From assembly GCF_018449515.1 (NCBI RefSeq), contig NZ_JAAVUQ010000001.1, forward strand, positions 310,001-374,000: a stretch of DNA of 64,000 bases, given 5' to 3'. The position numbers were made by a program, and so were the translations under genes. The notes under the pieces were generated by a model. It was not told the DNA's origin. It was given only the letters and a program-made list of their open reading frames with translations, and did not search any database. This stretch comes from Caballeronia sp. dw_19 (GTDB taxonomy: Bacteria > Pseudomonadota > Gammaproteobacteria > Burkholderiales > Burkholderiaceae). Below are positions 8,351-16,937 of this stretch, piece by piece (positions within the stretch are counted from its first letter, which is position 1; each line of letters starts with the position of its first letter).

Positions 8351-9382
8351 CTAGAAGCGATGCATGATGCCAATAGTCGCGCCCATCTGGCTCTGTCCCA
8401 ACGCCGTTGTCGTGTATGGGTTCAGGCCAAAATTTCCGGCGCCCTTGTTGTTCACAAAGCCAGCGAGGAGATATAACGTTGTGCGCTTCGAGAGGCTGTA
8501 ACTGGCTGTTCCGACGTATCCCGTAACGGATGAACTGGACCCCTTGAAGTCATAGCGATAAATCTCAGCGTTCAGATTCAAGTCCGGTGCGACCTGATAA
8601 CCGAGGCCCCCGAAATAGGTGCATCCAGCCGGCGAGAGCTGAAGAGACCCCGAGATGTTTTCATAGCCGCCGGACACAGTGATCGATTTGAAGGTGTATT
8701 TCGCCGCCACGGCTATTCGAATATCCTTCTCGGACGACATGCCCGCGTTGCCATTGGTCCCTGAATAGGTAGCGCTGCCGGCGAAACCGCCTGATGCGTA
8801 TTTGATCGATGCCTCGATAACACGCCCTGCCTTGTTGTCACCCGCCACCCCGCCAAACCGGTAGAGCAACTCGGTGCTTAAGCCTGCGATTTCCGGCGAC
8901 TTGTACTTGATCGAGTTATCCACCCAGAAATTCTGGGCCGGGATGAAATTGTCCGAAAAGACAGAATACTTCGCAAAATACGACGCATCGTAGATGATCG
9001 TGTTGTCGAAAAGCACGCTGTAGTGACGGCCTGCCGTCAACGTGCCGAAGGTCTCGTTGGTAAGACCCACGTACGCCTCGTTAGAGAATTCAACGCCAGG
9101 ATTGAACTGGCTTCCGTCGTTGGAGTTGAATACCTGAGAGAGGTTGACCACCGCACTTGTTCTGGCTCCAAGGTCCTCCGTCGCCCTGATGCCGAAGAAC
9201 GTGGGCTGCCGGCTTCCAGTTGTCATCGAAAGCTGCGAATCGCCGGCTGCATCCGCGTGAGTTAAATACTGAATACCCGTGTCGATCTCGCCGTAGAGCG
9301 TCACGGATGGCTGCGCATTCGCCTGATGCGTTGAAACAAGCGCTCCAAACGCGGCAGCCAAAACAAAAGAACTCAACTTCAT
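8351..9382 (-). CDS. General porin, Neisseria/Burkholderia OmpC-type (Porin_4)
   Basis: A 343-residue outer-membrane porin expected to form a 16-stranded trimeric barrel for small hydrophilic solutes. Signal peptide MKLSSFVLAAAFGALVSTHQ with cleavage after QANA is followed by QPSVTLYGEIDTGIQY, the family's first strand. Later landmarks are the FFGIRATEDLGA strand, FNPGVEFSNEAYVGL, TLTAGRHYS and the final GIMHRF with C-terminal Phe, the signal read by the BAM machinery. AGGAGATACGCTG precedes the ATG and supports the start. Placed near amidases and a peptide-type binding protein, it may be the outer-membrane entry for the same substrates, but Burkholderiales carry dozens of such porins and specificity cannot be read. 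Confidence 0.92.
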   Translation of the reverse strand: MKLSSFVLAAAFGALVSTHQANAQPSVTLYGEIDTGIQYLTHADAAGDSQLSMTTGSRQPTFFGIRATEDLGARTSAVVNLSQVFNSNDGSQFNPGVEFSNEAYVGLTNETFGTLTAGRHYSVLFDNTIIYDASYFAKYSVFSDNFIPAQNFWVDNSIKYKSPEIAGLSTELLYRFGGVAGDNKAGRVIEASIKYASGGFAGSATYSGTNGNAGMSSEKDIRIAVAAKYTFKSITVSGGYENISGSLQLSPAGCTYFGGLGYQVAPDLNLNAEIYRYDFKGSSSSVTGYVGTASYSLSKRTTLYLLAGFVNNKGAGNFGLNPYTTTALGQSQMGATIGIMHRF

Positions 9383-9753
9383 CAGCGTATCTCCTTAGCC
9401 ATTGCCCTTCTAATTTCCATTGCCGACTGATCGTTCCAATGGACGCATGATTGAGTGGCCGAAAATTCGATGGAATCCCCAGGAATGACGATGGCTGGGA
9501 GAAATACGCGGGAAGAGATGCGATACGTCGGACGCCGTAGCAAACGTGGGACGGGGGTCCTTTTTGCCGCTGGATTCTTTGAGCGCTCTTGGGGTCAACG
9601 CGAAGGGCAAACGGATTTTCGTTGTGCGAAGATCAGATGCATCTGACGACCGGCTGAGAAAGCAATCGCTGAAAAGTCGACGACGGATTGCATTAGCAAT
9701 TACCAACAAACGGTCCACAGCGCCGGCTATGTCCCCCGAGTCCGGAGGCACCA
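9383..9753. other. Divergent intergenic region, porin / LuxR gene
   Basis: 371 bases between the divergent porin and LuxR-type genes. Open frames here have no recognisable protein content. It must hold both promoters, but no clear operator, dyad or hairpin was identified. Confidence 0.5.
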
Positions 9754-10539
9754 GTGGCGAACTATTACGAACCCATGCGACGAAGGAGTTCGGCCATGTT
9801 TCTTACGACTCAGCAGACAATTCTGTTACCGCAAATCATCAAGGTTCTCGCCGAACCACAACCGGATTGCGCGTTGCGCCTACGTCTGGGCAACCTCCTG
9901 ACGCGCCTTCTGCACGCGGATCAGTTCGTCTCCTACGTATGGAATCCGGCCGGAAAACGCTTTGTCGATCGCGTGGCGATCGACATGTCGGATGCGAACC
10001 TTCGCAATTACGAGGCCTACTTCCAGTACAACGATCCAATCACCCACCGGCTGCGTGCACGCAGCAAGCCCACGCTCGTGACGGAAATCGTGCCCCAGGC
10101 CGAACTGGTGCGTACGGAGTTCTTCAATGACTTCCTCGCACGCGATTTTTTATACTGGGGCATGAATGTGCATGTTCCAATCGACGGCGAAAGCACGGGC
10201 GATATTCGAATCTGGCGGAGCCAGCAAAAGGGGAACTTCGACGCAACGGATCTGGCGTTGCTGGCAATCATCGCGCCCGCCTTTGGCGCGGCGCTGAGGC
10301 GCTGCAAAGACACCCCCACGGGGGCACCGGGTGACGCTCAGGGTGCCGACGAAGCACTCGCACTGGGGCTCACGCGCAAAGAACACGAAATCTCGCGGAT
10401 GGTCGCAATGGGTCTCACAGACAAACAGATTGCGAGCCGTCTGGATATTTCGTTTTCGACCGTACGTACCCACCTCAAGCACGTGTTCTACAAGCTCAGC
10501 GTGAACAACCGCGCCCAACTGATCCGGCGGCTCCGCTGA
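9754..10539 (+). CDS. LuxR-type transcriptional regulator
   Basis: A 261-residue protein with a C-terminal GerE/LuxR helix-turn-helix: LTRKEHEISRMVAMGLTDKQIA, then SRLDISFSTVRTHLKHVFYKL, residues about 198-255. The N-terminal ~180 residues look like an alpha/beta sensor domain but lack the obvious conserved pocket residues of acyl-homoserine-lactone receptors, so I do not call it a quorum-sensing receptor. The GTG at 9754 is preferred over the in-frame ATG at 9775 because GGAGG sits five bases upstream of it. It is divergent from the porin gene, which may be its target. No receiver domain is present, so it is not a two-component response regulator. Confidence 0.87.
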   Translation: MANYYEPMRRRSSAMFLTTQQTILLPQIIKVLAEPQPDCALRLRLGNLLTRLLHADQFVSYVWNPAGKRFVDRVAIDMSDANLRNYEAYFQYNDPITHRLRARSKPTLVTEIVPQAELVRTEFFNDFLARDFLYWGMNVHVPIDGESTGDIRIWRSQQKGNFDATDLALLAIIAPAFGAALRRCKDTPTGAPGDAQGADEALALGLTRKEHEISRMVAMGLTDKQIASRLDISFSTVRTHLKHVFYKLSVNNRAQLIRRLR

Positions 10540-10849
10540 GCCGGACGTCGCTGGCGAAATGACGACTTAGCAGACCGGTAAGCAGATCGCCTGGCATCTG
10601 AAATGTGAGCCCGCGTGCGAAGAGAAGCGCGGAAACAGTCCGTTTTTGTTCTTCGAATACCGTCAGAAGGCGATTCTGTTGCCACTCGTATGCCATTGGA
10701 TTGCGAGTACCCAATATGACGGGTAGGTCCTATCATGCATTGCATGCCTCGACGAACCTTCATGGCATTACGTCGCTCTCCATTTTGAAAATGAATCACC
10801 CCGACCTGCAAACGTCGTCTGCGTTTGCTCGCTATTTCGAAGGATACCT
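10540..10849. other. Intergenic region after the LuxR gene
   Basis: 310 bases between two plus-strand genes. A 6-bp hairpin (CGGCTC-CGCT-GAGCCG, 10528-10543) overlaps the LuxR stop but has no T-run, so it is a poor terminator. No supported gene was seen. Confidence 0.4.
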
Positions 10850-11467
10850 ATGAAGCTGGGAATTTTTGGCGCCAGTGGCGCTACGGGCCGCCATCTGATC
10901 GAACAGGCTTTGGCAGCCGGACACGATGTCACCGCCGTAGTGAGAACAGCAGGAACGCTGACGAGCGAAACACCTCGCCTTAAAATTTTTGTCTCCGGTC
11001 TCGATCGACCAGCGGAACTGGAGCGCGTCGTAAAGGAACAAGACGCGATCATCAGTGTGCTCGGAGCTCGTAAAGGTGGCCCGTCCACCGTATGCGCGGA
11101 TGGAGCCAGGAATATCCTGAAGGCCATGAAGGCTACCGGTGTGCGTCGCTTCATCGCATTGAGCGCCTATGGCGCATCGGAAACGAAAGACGCCTCCATG
11201 TTCATCAAGTTTGTGCGCACCGTCATTGCGGACAAGATGCGCGATAAGGACACGATGGAATCACTAATCCGCAGGAGCGGCCTCGACTGGACGCTCGTGC
11301 GGCCGCCGGCGCTGACCAATGGCAAGCGTACCGGCGACTATCGGTTTGGAGCTGATCTGAAAATAGGACCATTAGGGCGGATATCCCGGGCGGACGTGGC
11401 TGACTTCATTCTGCGGGAAGCTATTGCGACCGCTTCCATCGGGAAGACTTTTGCCGTATCGGTATAG
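10850..11467 (+). CDS. NAD(P)-binding NmrA/atypical SDR-family reductase
   Basis: A 205-residue Rossmann-fold protein. The dinucleotide loop is GIFGASGATGRHLIEQAL at residues 4-21 (GxxGxxG), followed by VTAVVRT with the Arg typical of NADPH-preferring members. Further landmarks are DAIISVLGARK, GVRRFIALSAYGA and SGLDWTLVRPPALT, all typical of the NAD(P)H-binding (SDR_a5 / YwnB-like) group. The catalytic YxxxK of classical SDRs is absent, as is normal in this group, whose members act as NADPH oxidoreductases or redox sensors. AAGGA eight bases before the ATG supports the start. No operon partner is evident. Confidence 0.85.
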   Translation: MKLGIFGASGATGRHLIEQALAAGHDVTAVVRTAGTLTSETPRLKIFVSGLDRPAELERVVKEQDAIISVLGARKGGPSTVCADGARNILKAMKATGVRRFIALSAYGASETKDASMFIKFVRTVIADKMRDKDTMESLIRRSGLDWTLVRPPALTNGKRTGDYRFGADLKIGPLGRISRADVADFILREAIATASIGKTFAVSV

Positions 11468-11854
11468 ATGGGACGGCTCCATACAACTGCGTACCTTGCT
11501 CAGAAGGATTTTTTGGAGGGCGGTCGCGGGAAGGGCGACTTCGGTTGCGTAGCGCAAGCGCTCGGCGCCATTGAGCAAGACCGGCTCGGCCCTTCGGCTC
11601 GCCGCGGAACGTGTCGCTGCTTCCAGAACCGCCATCACCGCAACTCACTGTACTGAGGACATGGACATCCTGAAGACGATCCGGGCGGGTGTTTGCGACC
11701 CGGCAGAGCGTTCCTCGACTTCCCGCCGACATTTCGGTCGGCTCCCCGCGCAACCGCTCCAACCCGCCATCTCCTCGCAACCTCGATCCGTGTCATATGT
11801 TCGCCACGCAGGACGGTTACGGTGCTGTACCTACACTAATAATTCCTCTCCACG
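11468..11854. other. Intergenic region, nothing recognised
   Basis: 387 bases between the reductase and the CDF gene. Open frames on both strands have skewed composition (Arg/Ser-rich) and no recognisable motif. I see no gene, repeat or convincing terminator here. Confidence 0.4.
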
Positions 11855-12526
11855 ATGTCGTCGACGTCCGAGCACGGCCGCGAAAAGCACGACGCCGCCT
11901 TCAAGGCAGCCCAGGCAAGCGTTCTGCTGAACGCGGCCCTGATGACCATGCAGATTGTCATCGGCTGGCTGGCTTACTCGGACGGTTTGCTCGCCGACGG
12001 CGTTCATACGCTGGCTGACCTGGCAGCGGACGGAATGGTGCTGGCGGTCTTGCGCCTGAGCGCCACGGCGGCGCACCGGAGCGCGAACGATCAATATGAT
12101 CGATACGAAACCATAGGATCACTACTTATTTCCTTCCTCTTGATCGCGACAGGAATGGAAACCCTATGGAGCAGTCTCGGACACGTGGCCAATGCAGCGA
12201 ATGCTGCCAGCGTTCATGCAAGCGCGCTGGTCGTGGCGGTGTTCGTGATCGTCGCCAAGGAAGCGCTGTTTCGGTACATCATGTCCGTGGCCAAACGCAC
12301 CCGCTCCACCATTCTCGTTGCGAGCGCCTGGCATGCGCGCTCTGACGCGATCTCAGCGCTGATAGCCGCAATTGGGATTCTGGGTAGCATGGCCGGCTGG
12401 GCGATATCGGATCGTCTGGCCGCTGCGGTTATCGGCATCATGATTGCGCGGATGGGCTTTAACCTCGGCTGGAAAGCCGTCAAAGACTCTTTCGATCGAC
12501 CCGCCAGCGAGACCGCCGGGCGATAA
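11855..12526 (+). CDS. CDF-family cation efflux transporter, lacking the cytosolic domain
   Basis: A 223-residue inner-membrane protein of the cation diffusion facilitator family (divalent metal/H+ antiport). Membrane helices are evident: LLNAALMTMQIVIGWLAYS, DGMVLAVLRL, GSLLISFLLIATGM, ASALVVAVFVIVAKEALF and AIGILGSMAGWAIS. Metal-site motifs are DGLLADGVHTLADLAADG (helix II) and HARSDAISALIAAIG (helix V), matching the HxxxD arrangement. Typical CDF proteins are about 300 residues with a C-terminal cytosolic dimerisation domain. This one stops shortly after helix VI, so it is a natural short form or a truncation; no continuation was found in other frames. The start lacks a good ribosome-binding site. 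Confidence 0.82.
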   Translation: MSSTSEHGREKHDAAFKAAQASVLLNAALMTMQIVIGWLAYSDGLLADGVHTLADLAADGMVLAVLRLSATAAHRSANDQYDRYETIGSLLISFLLIATGMETLWSSLGHVANAANAASVHASALVVAVFVIVAKEALFRYIMSVAKRTRSTILVASAWHARSDAISALIAAIGILGSMAGWAISDRLAAAVIGIMIARMGFNLGWKAVKDSFDRPASETAGR

Positions 12527-12753
12527 TGCCGCTGCTTATTCCCTTCGCCTGTTGATGAAGGCTCGACACGCGCTTTCCGCTAGCGTGTGCAGGCAACGGC
12601 ATGAATCCTCTTCATGCTCGCTGCAGGCGCGTACCACCCGCTATAGACCGCTGCAAGACTTCGCTGCAATACTTCCCGCTGAAACCCGGCGTGCGCGCTC
12701 ATGATGACGCTCGCAGCCGGGATCGTTTTATTACCCGAAAGGAAAATAACAAA

Positions 12754-13140
12754 ATGAATGAAAGCGGATTGAGTGACGTCGAATTCCCGGTACAAAAGCA
12801 ACTTGAGGCTTATAACGCCCGGGATATAGAAGGGTTCATGCAGTGGTGGGCCCACGACTGTGAGTACTACGAGTTCCCTTCACGTTTGCTGGCTAGCGGC
12901 GCAAACGAGATCCGCGAACGACACATCGCCCGGTTCAGCGAAGCCAATCTTTTCGGCAAGCTCATCACGCGTATATCGGTTGGCAACCTGGTGGTCGACC
13001 AGGAGCGCGTCACTCGTACCTTTCCGGACGGTCCCGGCGAGATCGACGTGGTCGCCATCTACGAAGTCGAGAACGGGAAAATAGCGAAAGCATGGTTCAA
13101 GATGGGCACACCGCGATTGCACAGCGCTGAGACACGATGA
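12754..13140 (+). CDS. SnoaL/NTF2-like small protein
   Basis: A 128-residue protein of the NTF2-like superfamily (SnoaL, ketosteroid-isomerase-like). The N-terminal VQKQLEAYNARDIEGFMQWWA is the standard opening helix and turn, followed by a C-terminal curved sheet (ISVGNLVVDQERVTRTF, DVVAIYEVENGKIAKAWFK) with the characteristic Y-x-V-x-x-G-K-I. Such proteins are small cone-shaped binders or isomerases acting on small hydrophobic molecules; the role cannot be deduced. The ATG at 12754 is preceded by AAAGGAAA; the open frame further upstream is not homologous. Confidence 0.75.
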   Translation: MNESGLSDVEFPVQKQLEAYNARDIEGFMQWWAHDCEYYEFPSRLLASGANEIRERHIARFSEANLFGKLITRISVGNLVVDQERVTRTFPDGPGEIDVVAIYEVENGKIAKAWFKMGTPRLHSAETR

Positions 13141-13215
13141 CCGCTGAGGCGGTCAGCGTATTCTGCCCGGCTAGCAAGCGTTGGGCCAATCGAAACCTGC
13201 CGCCGCTTTGAACGC

Positions 13216-13238
13216 CACAAGGGCCAAACGCCCTTGTG
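13216..13238. terminator. Hairpin between convergent genes
   Basis: CACAAGGGC-CAAAC-GCCCTTGTG is a perfect 9-bp stem with a 5-base loop between the SnoaL-like gene (stop 13140) and the convergent chemoreceptor gene (stop 13252). Position and symmetry suit a bidirectional terminator, though neither side has a clear T-run. Confidence 0.5.
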
Positions 13239-13251
13239 CCTGCTTCGGTCT

Positions 13252-14817
13252 TCAAAACCGCGTTACCCTTCCCTCGTCCGGGATCTTGAACACGGATACT
13301 GCGGCCTTCAGGTGACGCGTTTGCTCATGCAGCGATGCAGCCGCCGATGCAGCCTGCTCCACCAGCGCCGCGTTCTGTTGCGTCATCGCATCCATCTGCA
13401 CGACGGCCTGATTGACCTGCTCGATGCCCGTGCTTTGCTCGAGCGATGACGCGCTGATCTCCGCCATCATTTGCGTAAGGCGCGAGATTGACGTCGATAC
13501 TTCGCGCATTGCTTCACCCGCCCGTCCCGCGAGCGCGGAGCCATCGTTCACTTGCGAGACGGACTCGCCGATCAGTTCCTTGATCTCCTTGGCCGATTGC
13601 GCGCTGCGTTGCGCAAGCCCACGCACCTCGCTTGCCACGACCGCGAATCCGCGGCCCTGCTCGCCTGCCCGCGCCGCCTCGACAGCCGCATTCAACGCCA
13701 GGATGTTGGTCTGGAAAGCGATGCCGTCGATCACCGAGATGATCTCCGAGATCTTGTCCGAACTCTTCGCGATGCTGGTCATCTTCTCGACCACCTGATC
13801 GACCACGCCCGTGCCTCGCGATGTCGCGGTCAGCGCGTCCCCGGCAAGACTGTTCGCATCGCGGGCATGCTCGGCATTCTGGCGCACCGTCGCGGTCAGC
13901 TCCTCCATGCTCGATGCGGTCTCTTCCAGCGAAGCGGCCTGGTTCTCGGTGCGCGCTGACAGATCCGCGTTACCGGTGGCGATTTCGTCGGCGCCAAGAT
14001 TGATCGAGTCCGACGACTCGCGCACCGTCTTTACCGTGTGGGCGACGCTCGCCTGCATCGACGCAAGACCGGCGAACAAGCGGCCAATTTCGTTGGTGCC
14101 GCGATCGGCAATGTGCTCGTCGAGCTTGCCCTCGGCAATCCGTTCGAAGTGACGGCCCGCTTCCTCGAGCGGCGCGACCACACCGCGACGCAACGCGACA
14201 TGCACAAACGCGACGCCCGCGACCAGCGCCACGAAAATCGCTAATCCGACTCCCCGGAACCAATCAAGCCGGGCATCGATGGAATCAAGATACGACCGGC
14301 TCGCGGCGTCGCCGAAGCGCGCGAAGTTTTGTTGCTCGGCGAGGTAGCGGTCCTGGAAGCCTTGGGTGGGCTGGTCAAGGAACGCTTGCAGGTTATTGGC
14401 ATCGAGGTACTGGGTCAGTTCACTCAGCGCGCCGTGATATGCCTGAAATTTTTCCTGCAATGCGGCCGTACGCGCCCTGTTTTCATCGCCGGTTTTCGGC
14501 GCATTGACGAAAGCGGTAAACGATTGATCCGCAAGCGCCAACTGCTCGCGCGCGTGCTGGACGATGTCGACCGGTTCCGTGCCGCCGCGTGCCATGCGCG
14601 TCCCGGCCCGCGACAGGTTGATCCGTGCATCCATCAGGCGTTGAGTGGATTCGTTGACCGCGTTGACTTGCTTGAGCGCGATGTCCGACAGGTTGCCTAC
14701 ATCCTTATGAGTAGCGGTCAACGACCAGAAACCAAGCCCTTCCGTGACGATCTGGAAGAGACAAAACACGACCAGAACGACCAGAAGGCTGGTGGAAACA
14801 CTCGCTTTTTTAAGCAT
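13252..14817 (-). CDS. Methyl-accepting chemotaxis protein
   Basis: A 521-residue chemoreceptor of the inner membrane, signalling to CheA/CheW. Order: transmembrane helix 1 (residues ~9-32, LLVVLVVFCLFQIVTEGLGFW), a periplasmic four-helix ligand domain of Tar type (~33-190), transmembrane helix 2 (GVGLAIFVALVAGVAFVHVAL), a HAMP linker (~212-265) and the signalling domain. The highly conserved hairpin tip reads EIISVIDGIAFQTNILALNAAVEAARAG, present at full strength. No C-terminal NWETF pentapeptide is present (end is DEGRVTRF), so methylation likely depends on other receptors. The ligand is unknown; the ligand domain of this 4HB type often senses amino acids or organic acids. A lone gene without che neighbours. 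Confidence 0.95.
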   Translation of the reverse strand: MLKKASVSTSLLVVLVVFCLFQIVTEGLGFWSLTATHKDVGNLSDIALKQVNAVNESTQRLMDARINLSRAGTRMARGGTEPVDIVQHAREQLALADQSFTAFVNAPKTGDENRARTAALQEKFQAYHGALSELTQYLDANNLQAFLDQPTQGFQDRYLAEQQNFARFGDAASRSYLDSIDARLDWFRGVGLAIFVALVAGVAFVHVALRRGVVAPLEEAGRHFERIAEGKLDEHIADRGTNEIGRLFAGLASMQASVAHTVKTVRESSDSINLGADEIATGNADLSARTENQAASLEETASSMEELTATVRQNAEHARDANSLAGDALTATSRGTGVVDQVVEKMTSIAKSSDKISEIISVIDGIAFQTNILALNAAVEAARAGEQGRGFAVVASEVRGLAQRSAQSAKEIKELIGESVSQVNDGSALAGRAGEAMREVSTSISRLTQMMAEISASSLEQSTGIEQVNQAVVQMDAMTQQNAALVEQAASAAASLHEQTRHLKAAVSVFKIPDEGRVTRF

Positions 14818-15337
14818 ATTGACGACTCTTCGTAACGTTGAACTCGATATGGCCCTTTAACGTGTCTTAGCGTGTCAAACAATCAATGTCTTCCGCAGCA
14901 CCCATCGGCCGCGCCCGTTCGCGAGAGCGCGAAAGGAGCGGGAGTGTCATTGGATGCGGGTCGAAAACGCTATCCGGAAGGTCGTCGAGTGATCTAAGAC
15001 AGCGTTGAAACCTGACAGGCTGGCCCCTTGTTAACGGCGGCATCAATGGATACTTAAAGCTTACAAAAAAGACCCGAAAGTCTTTCAATTTCTGCTGAAT
15101 CGACCCTAAAAATGCGGCCCCTGACAAGATCTGACAGGGGCAACAGATATGCTTTCTTTCCGCTGGCGTGAGCGACGCTCTTATGACGAAATCTGGCACA
15201 GATCGTCAACAAGTTAGTAGCTGCCCGGCGATATGATTGAGCGCACTGAACCGCGCCTTGGACGGCTCCAGACCAGCCGAAACACCCGTTGCAGCCGACA
15301 GCAACTCCAGCGCAATTCCAACAAGAAAACGATAACG
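14818..15337. other. Intergenic region with two inverted repeats
   Basis: 520 bases between the divergent chemoreceptor and AlkD-like genes. No supported gene. Two hairpins are present: AAAGAC-CCGAAA-GTCTTT (15068-15085) and GCCCCTG-N11-CAGGGGC (15117-15141). They may be transcript ends or operator-like dyads. No flagellar sigma-28 promoter was seen before the chemoreceptor gene. Confidence 0.45.
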
Positions 15338-16435
15338 ATGCCTGACACTGAAAACACCGCACTGAAAGAGATCTTCAACAACCGCCGGTTCCGCGACATG
15401 GCGCTCGACGTCAAAGCGGTTTATCCCCCATTCGACGCGCGGCGTTTCCTCAAGATTTCCCTAGCCGGGCTTGACGACCTGACCCTGATGCAACGCCTGC
15501 GCCGCATGACTCAGGCGCTGCATGCAACCCTTCCCGCGGACTACGGTCAAGCACTCGATATTCTTCGCGCGCTGGCGCTGCGGATCGGGAACGGATTTGC
15601 GACGCTGGTCCTTCCCGACTACGTTGGACAATACGGTCAGGACGACTTCGATGTATCGATGGACGCACTCAAGTTTTTCACGGCCTTCGGCACGTCCGAG
15701 TTCGCTGTACGCGAGTTCCTGCGCAAGGATCTGAAGCGAGCGCTGGCCATCATGACAGTATGGTCACGCGATGACAGCGACGCCGTGCGTCGACTCGCGA
15801 GCGAAGGAAGCCGTCCACGCTTGCCGTGGTCGTTCCGGCTCGACGCAATTCTGGCTGATCCTTCGCTGGCGGCGCCCATTCTGGAGAACCTGCGCTCGGA
15901 CGCGAGCCTGTATGTCCGCAAGTCAGTCGCCAATCATCTGAACGATGTCACCAGATCGCATCCTGAGTGGGTGCTGGACCGGCTGGCGACGTGGCCGATT
16001 GAAAACCCCCACACGGCCTGGATTGCGAAGCGCGCGCTGCGCTCCCTGATCAAGGCCGGCAACGGCCGCGCGCTGGCGCTGATTGGCGCGGGCGGCGTGC
16101 CCGATGTGAAGCTCAGCAAGTTCGCCGTGACGCCACGCCAGGTTGCATTAGGCGAGCGTGTGACCTTGTCATTCGACCTTGCATCGAAGTGCCCCGAAAG
16201 CCAGCGGCTCGTGATCGACTACAGGATGCATTATGTGAAAAAATCGGGCGTGACGGCCGCGAAGGTATTCAAGCTGAAGGAGCTGACACTGGACGGCGGG
16301 CAAAAGGTAGCGATAGAACGCACGCAGAACATCCGGGACTTCACCACGCGCGTGCATTACGCCGGGCGGCATGACGTCGAGATCCTGGTGAACGGCGTAT
16401 GCCTCGCCAAGGGATATTTCGATCTGAGTTGTTGA
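15338..16435 (+). CDS. AlkD-like DNA alkylation-repair protein (HEAT-like repeats)
   Basis: About 365 residues resembling the AlkC/AlkD group of DNA glycosylases built from HEAT-like alpha-helical repeats that remove alkylated purines. Recognisable elements are the N-terminal segment ALKEIFNNRRFRDMALDVKAVYPPFDARRF, the central LRSDASLYVRKSVANHLNDVTRSHPEWVLDRL HEAT pair (the family's SVANHLNDxxK/R hallmark) and WIAKRALRSLIKAGN. A C-terminal ~110-residue beta-rich extension (GERVTLSFDLAS, VDYRMHYVKKSG and so on) matches the longer AlkC-type architecture with an Ig-like tail. The ATG at 15338 is chosen because homology starts there; the frame is open further upstream. Monocistronic, followed by a degraded gene. 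Confidence 0.85.
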   Translation: MPDTENTALKEIFNNRRFRDMALDVKAVYPPFDARRFLKISLAGLDDLTLMQRLRRMTQALHATLPADYGQALDILRALALRIGNGFATLVLPDYVGQYGQDDFDVSMDALKFFTAFGTSEFAVREFLRKDLKRALAIMTVWSRDDSDAVRRLASEGSRPRLPWSFRLDAILADPSLAAPILENLRSDASLYVRKSVANHLNDVTRSHPEWVLDRLATWPIENPHTAWIAKRALRSLIKAGNGRALALIGAGGVPDVKLSKFAVTPRQVALGERVTLSFDLASKCPESQRLVIDYRMHYVKKSGVTAAKVFKLKELTLDGGQKVAIERTQNIRDFTTRVHYAGRHDVEILVNGVCLAKGYFDLSC

Positions 16436-16486
16436 GCATTGAACCTTCACGGTCCCTATCTTCAAGCGCTCGATCCAAAAAAATAA

Positions 16487-16741
16487 GATCTCGCCCAGGC
16501 CCTCGGACTATTATTTACAGTGTCGACCACGGCGTTGGCGATCGGGCCTGCACGAGAAAACGAATTCGCTCTCGATAACATGGCAAGCTCGCTGCTTGCC
16601 ATCGTCCCGGTCTTGCCAGGTATGTGGATCGGTCAACGCATGCGCGGCCGTATCAACTATCAGCCCACGACCCTCCGCTGATGGTTCTTTACCTGCACGC
16701 TGGCGCTCGATCTTCGACTGCTGTTACGACATTTCATCTAA
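16487..16741 (+). pseudogene. Remnant of a TSUP (TauE/SafE) anion permease
   Basis: One frame encodes the C-terminal ~85 residues of a TSUP-family permease: QALGLLFTVSTTALAIG, then MASSLLAIVPVLPGMWIGQRMR and, after an in-frame TGA at 16679-16681, WFFTCTLALDLRLLL to a TAA at 16739. The last part corresponds to the family's final RRWFF...GLYLL helix. A stop codon before the fragment (TAA at 16484-16486), the internal TGA and the missing N-terminal helices mark a decayed gene. Substrates of intact members include sulfite, sulfonates and other organosulfur anions. Confidence 0.6.
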
Positions 16742-16794
16742 GCGTCGAGCCGGTAGCATGCCACCGGCTTCGACCCTCTGGGAGATCTGACGCG

Positions 16795-16887
16795 ATGCTC
16801 TCGGCATTACTCGAAACACTGGGCGCGTTGGCGGTATTGGCCAGCCTCGCGATTAATCTTCGCGCGCTTTTCGATCGGCATCGGTAG
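16795..16887 (+). CDS. Possible 30-residue hydrophobic peptide
   Basis: A short frame encoding a single hydrophobic helix (MLSALLETLGALAVLASLAI) and a basic tail (FDRHR), with GGGAG ten bases before the ATG. It lies directly after the TSUP remnant and before the convergent decarboxylase stop. It might be a small membrane protein, but chance is equally likely; no homology was recognised. Confidence 0.2.
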   Translation: MLSALLETLGALAVLASLAINLRALFDRHR

Positions 16888-16906
16888 CTTGACCAAACCG
16901 CGCCCG

Positions 16907-16925
16907 ATATCGATATCGATATCGA
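16907..16925. repeat. Short GATATC tandem repeat
   Basis: Three tandem copies of the hexamer GATATC (as CGATATCGATATCGATATCG) just beyond the decarboxylase stop. A small microsatellite-like run with no evident function; it could form a weak self-complementary structure. Confidence 0.4.
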
Positions 16926-16937
16926 ATGCCGCATTGC

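Noticed and set aside
9410-9751. 113-codon minus-strand open frame between porin and LuxR genes
   Set aside because: No ribosome-binding site and no recognisable motif; it occupies the divergent promoter region.
10496-10714. Minus-strand open frame after the LuxR gene
   Set aside because: Overlaps the end of the LuxR gene, with no ribosome-binding site or recognised motif.
16580-16602. 9-bp hairpin ATGGCAAGC-N5-GCTTGCCAT considered as a terminator
   Set aside because: It falls inside the TSUP remnant's coding frame and lacks a T-run; likely fortuitous.
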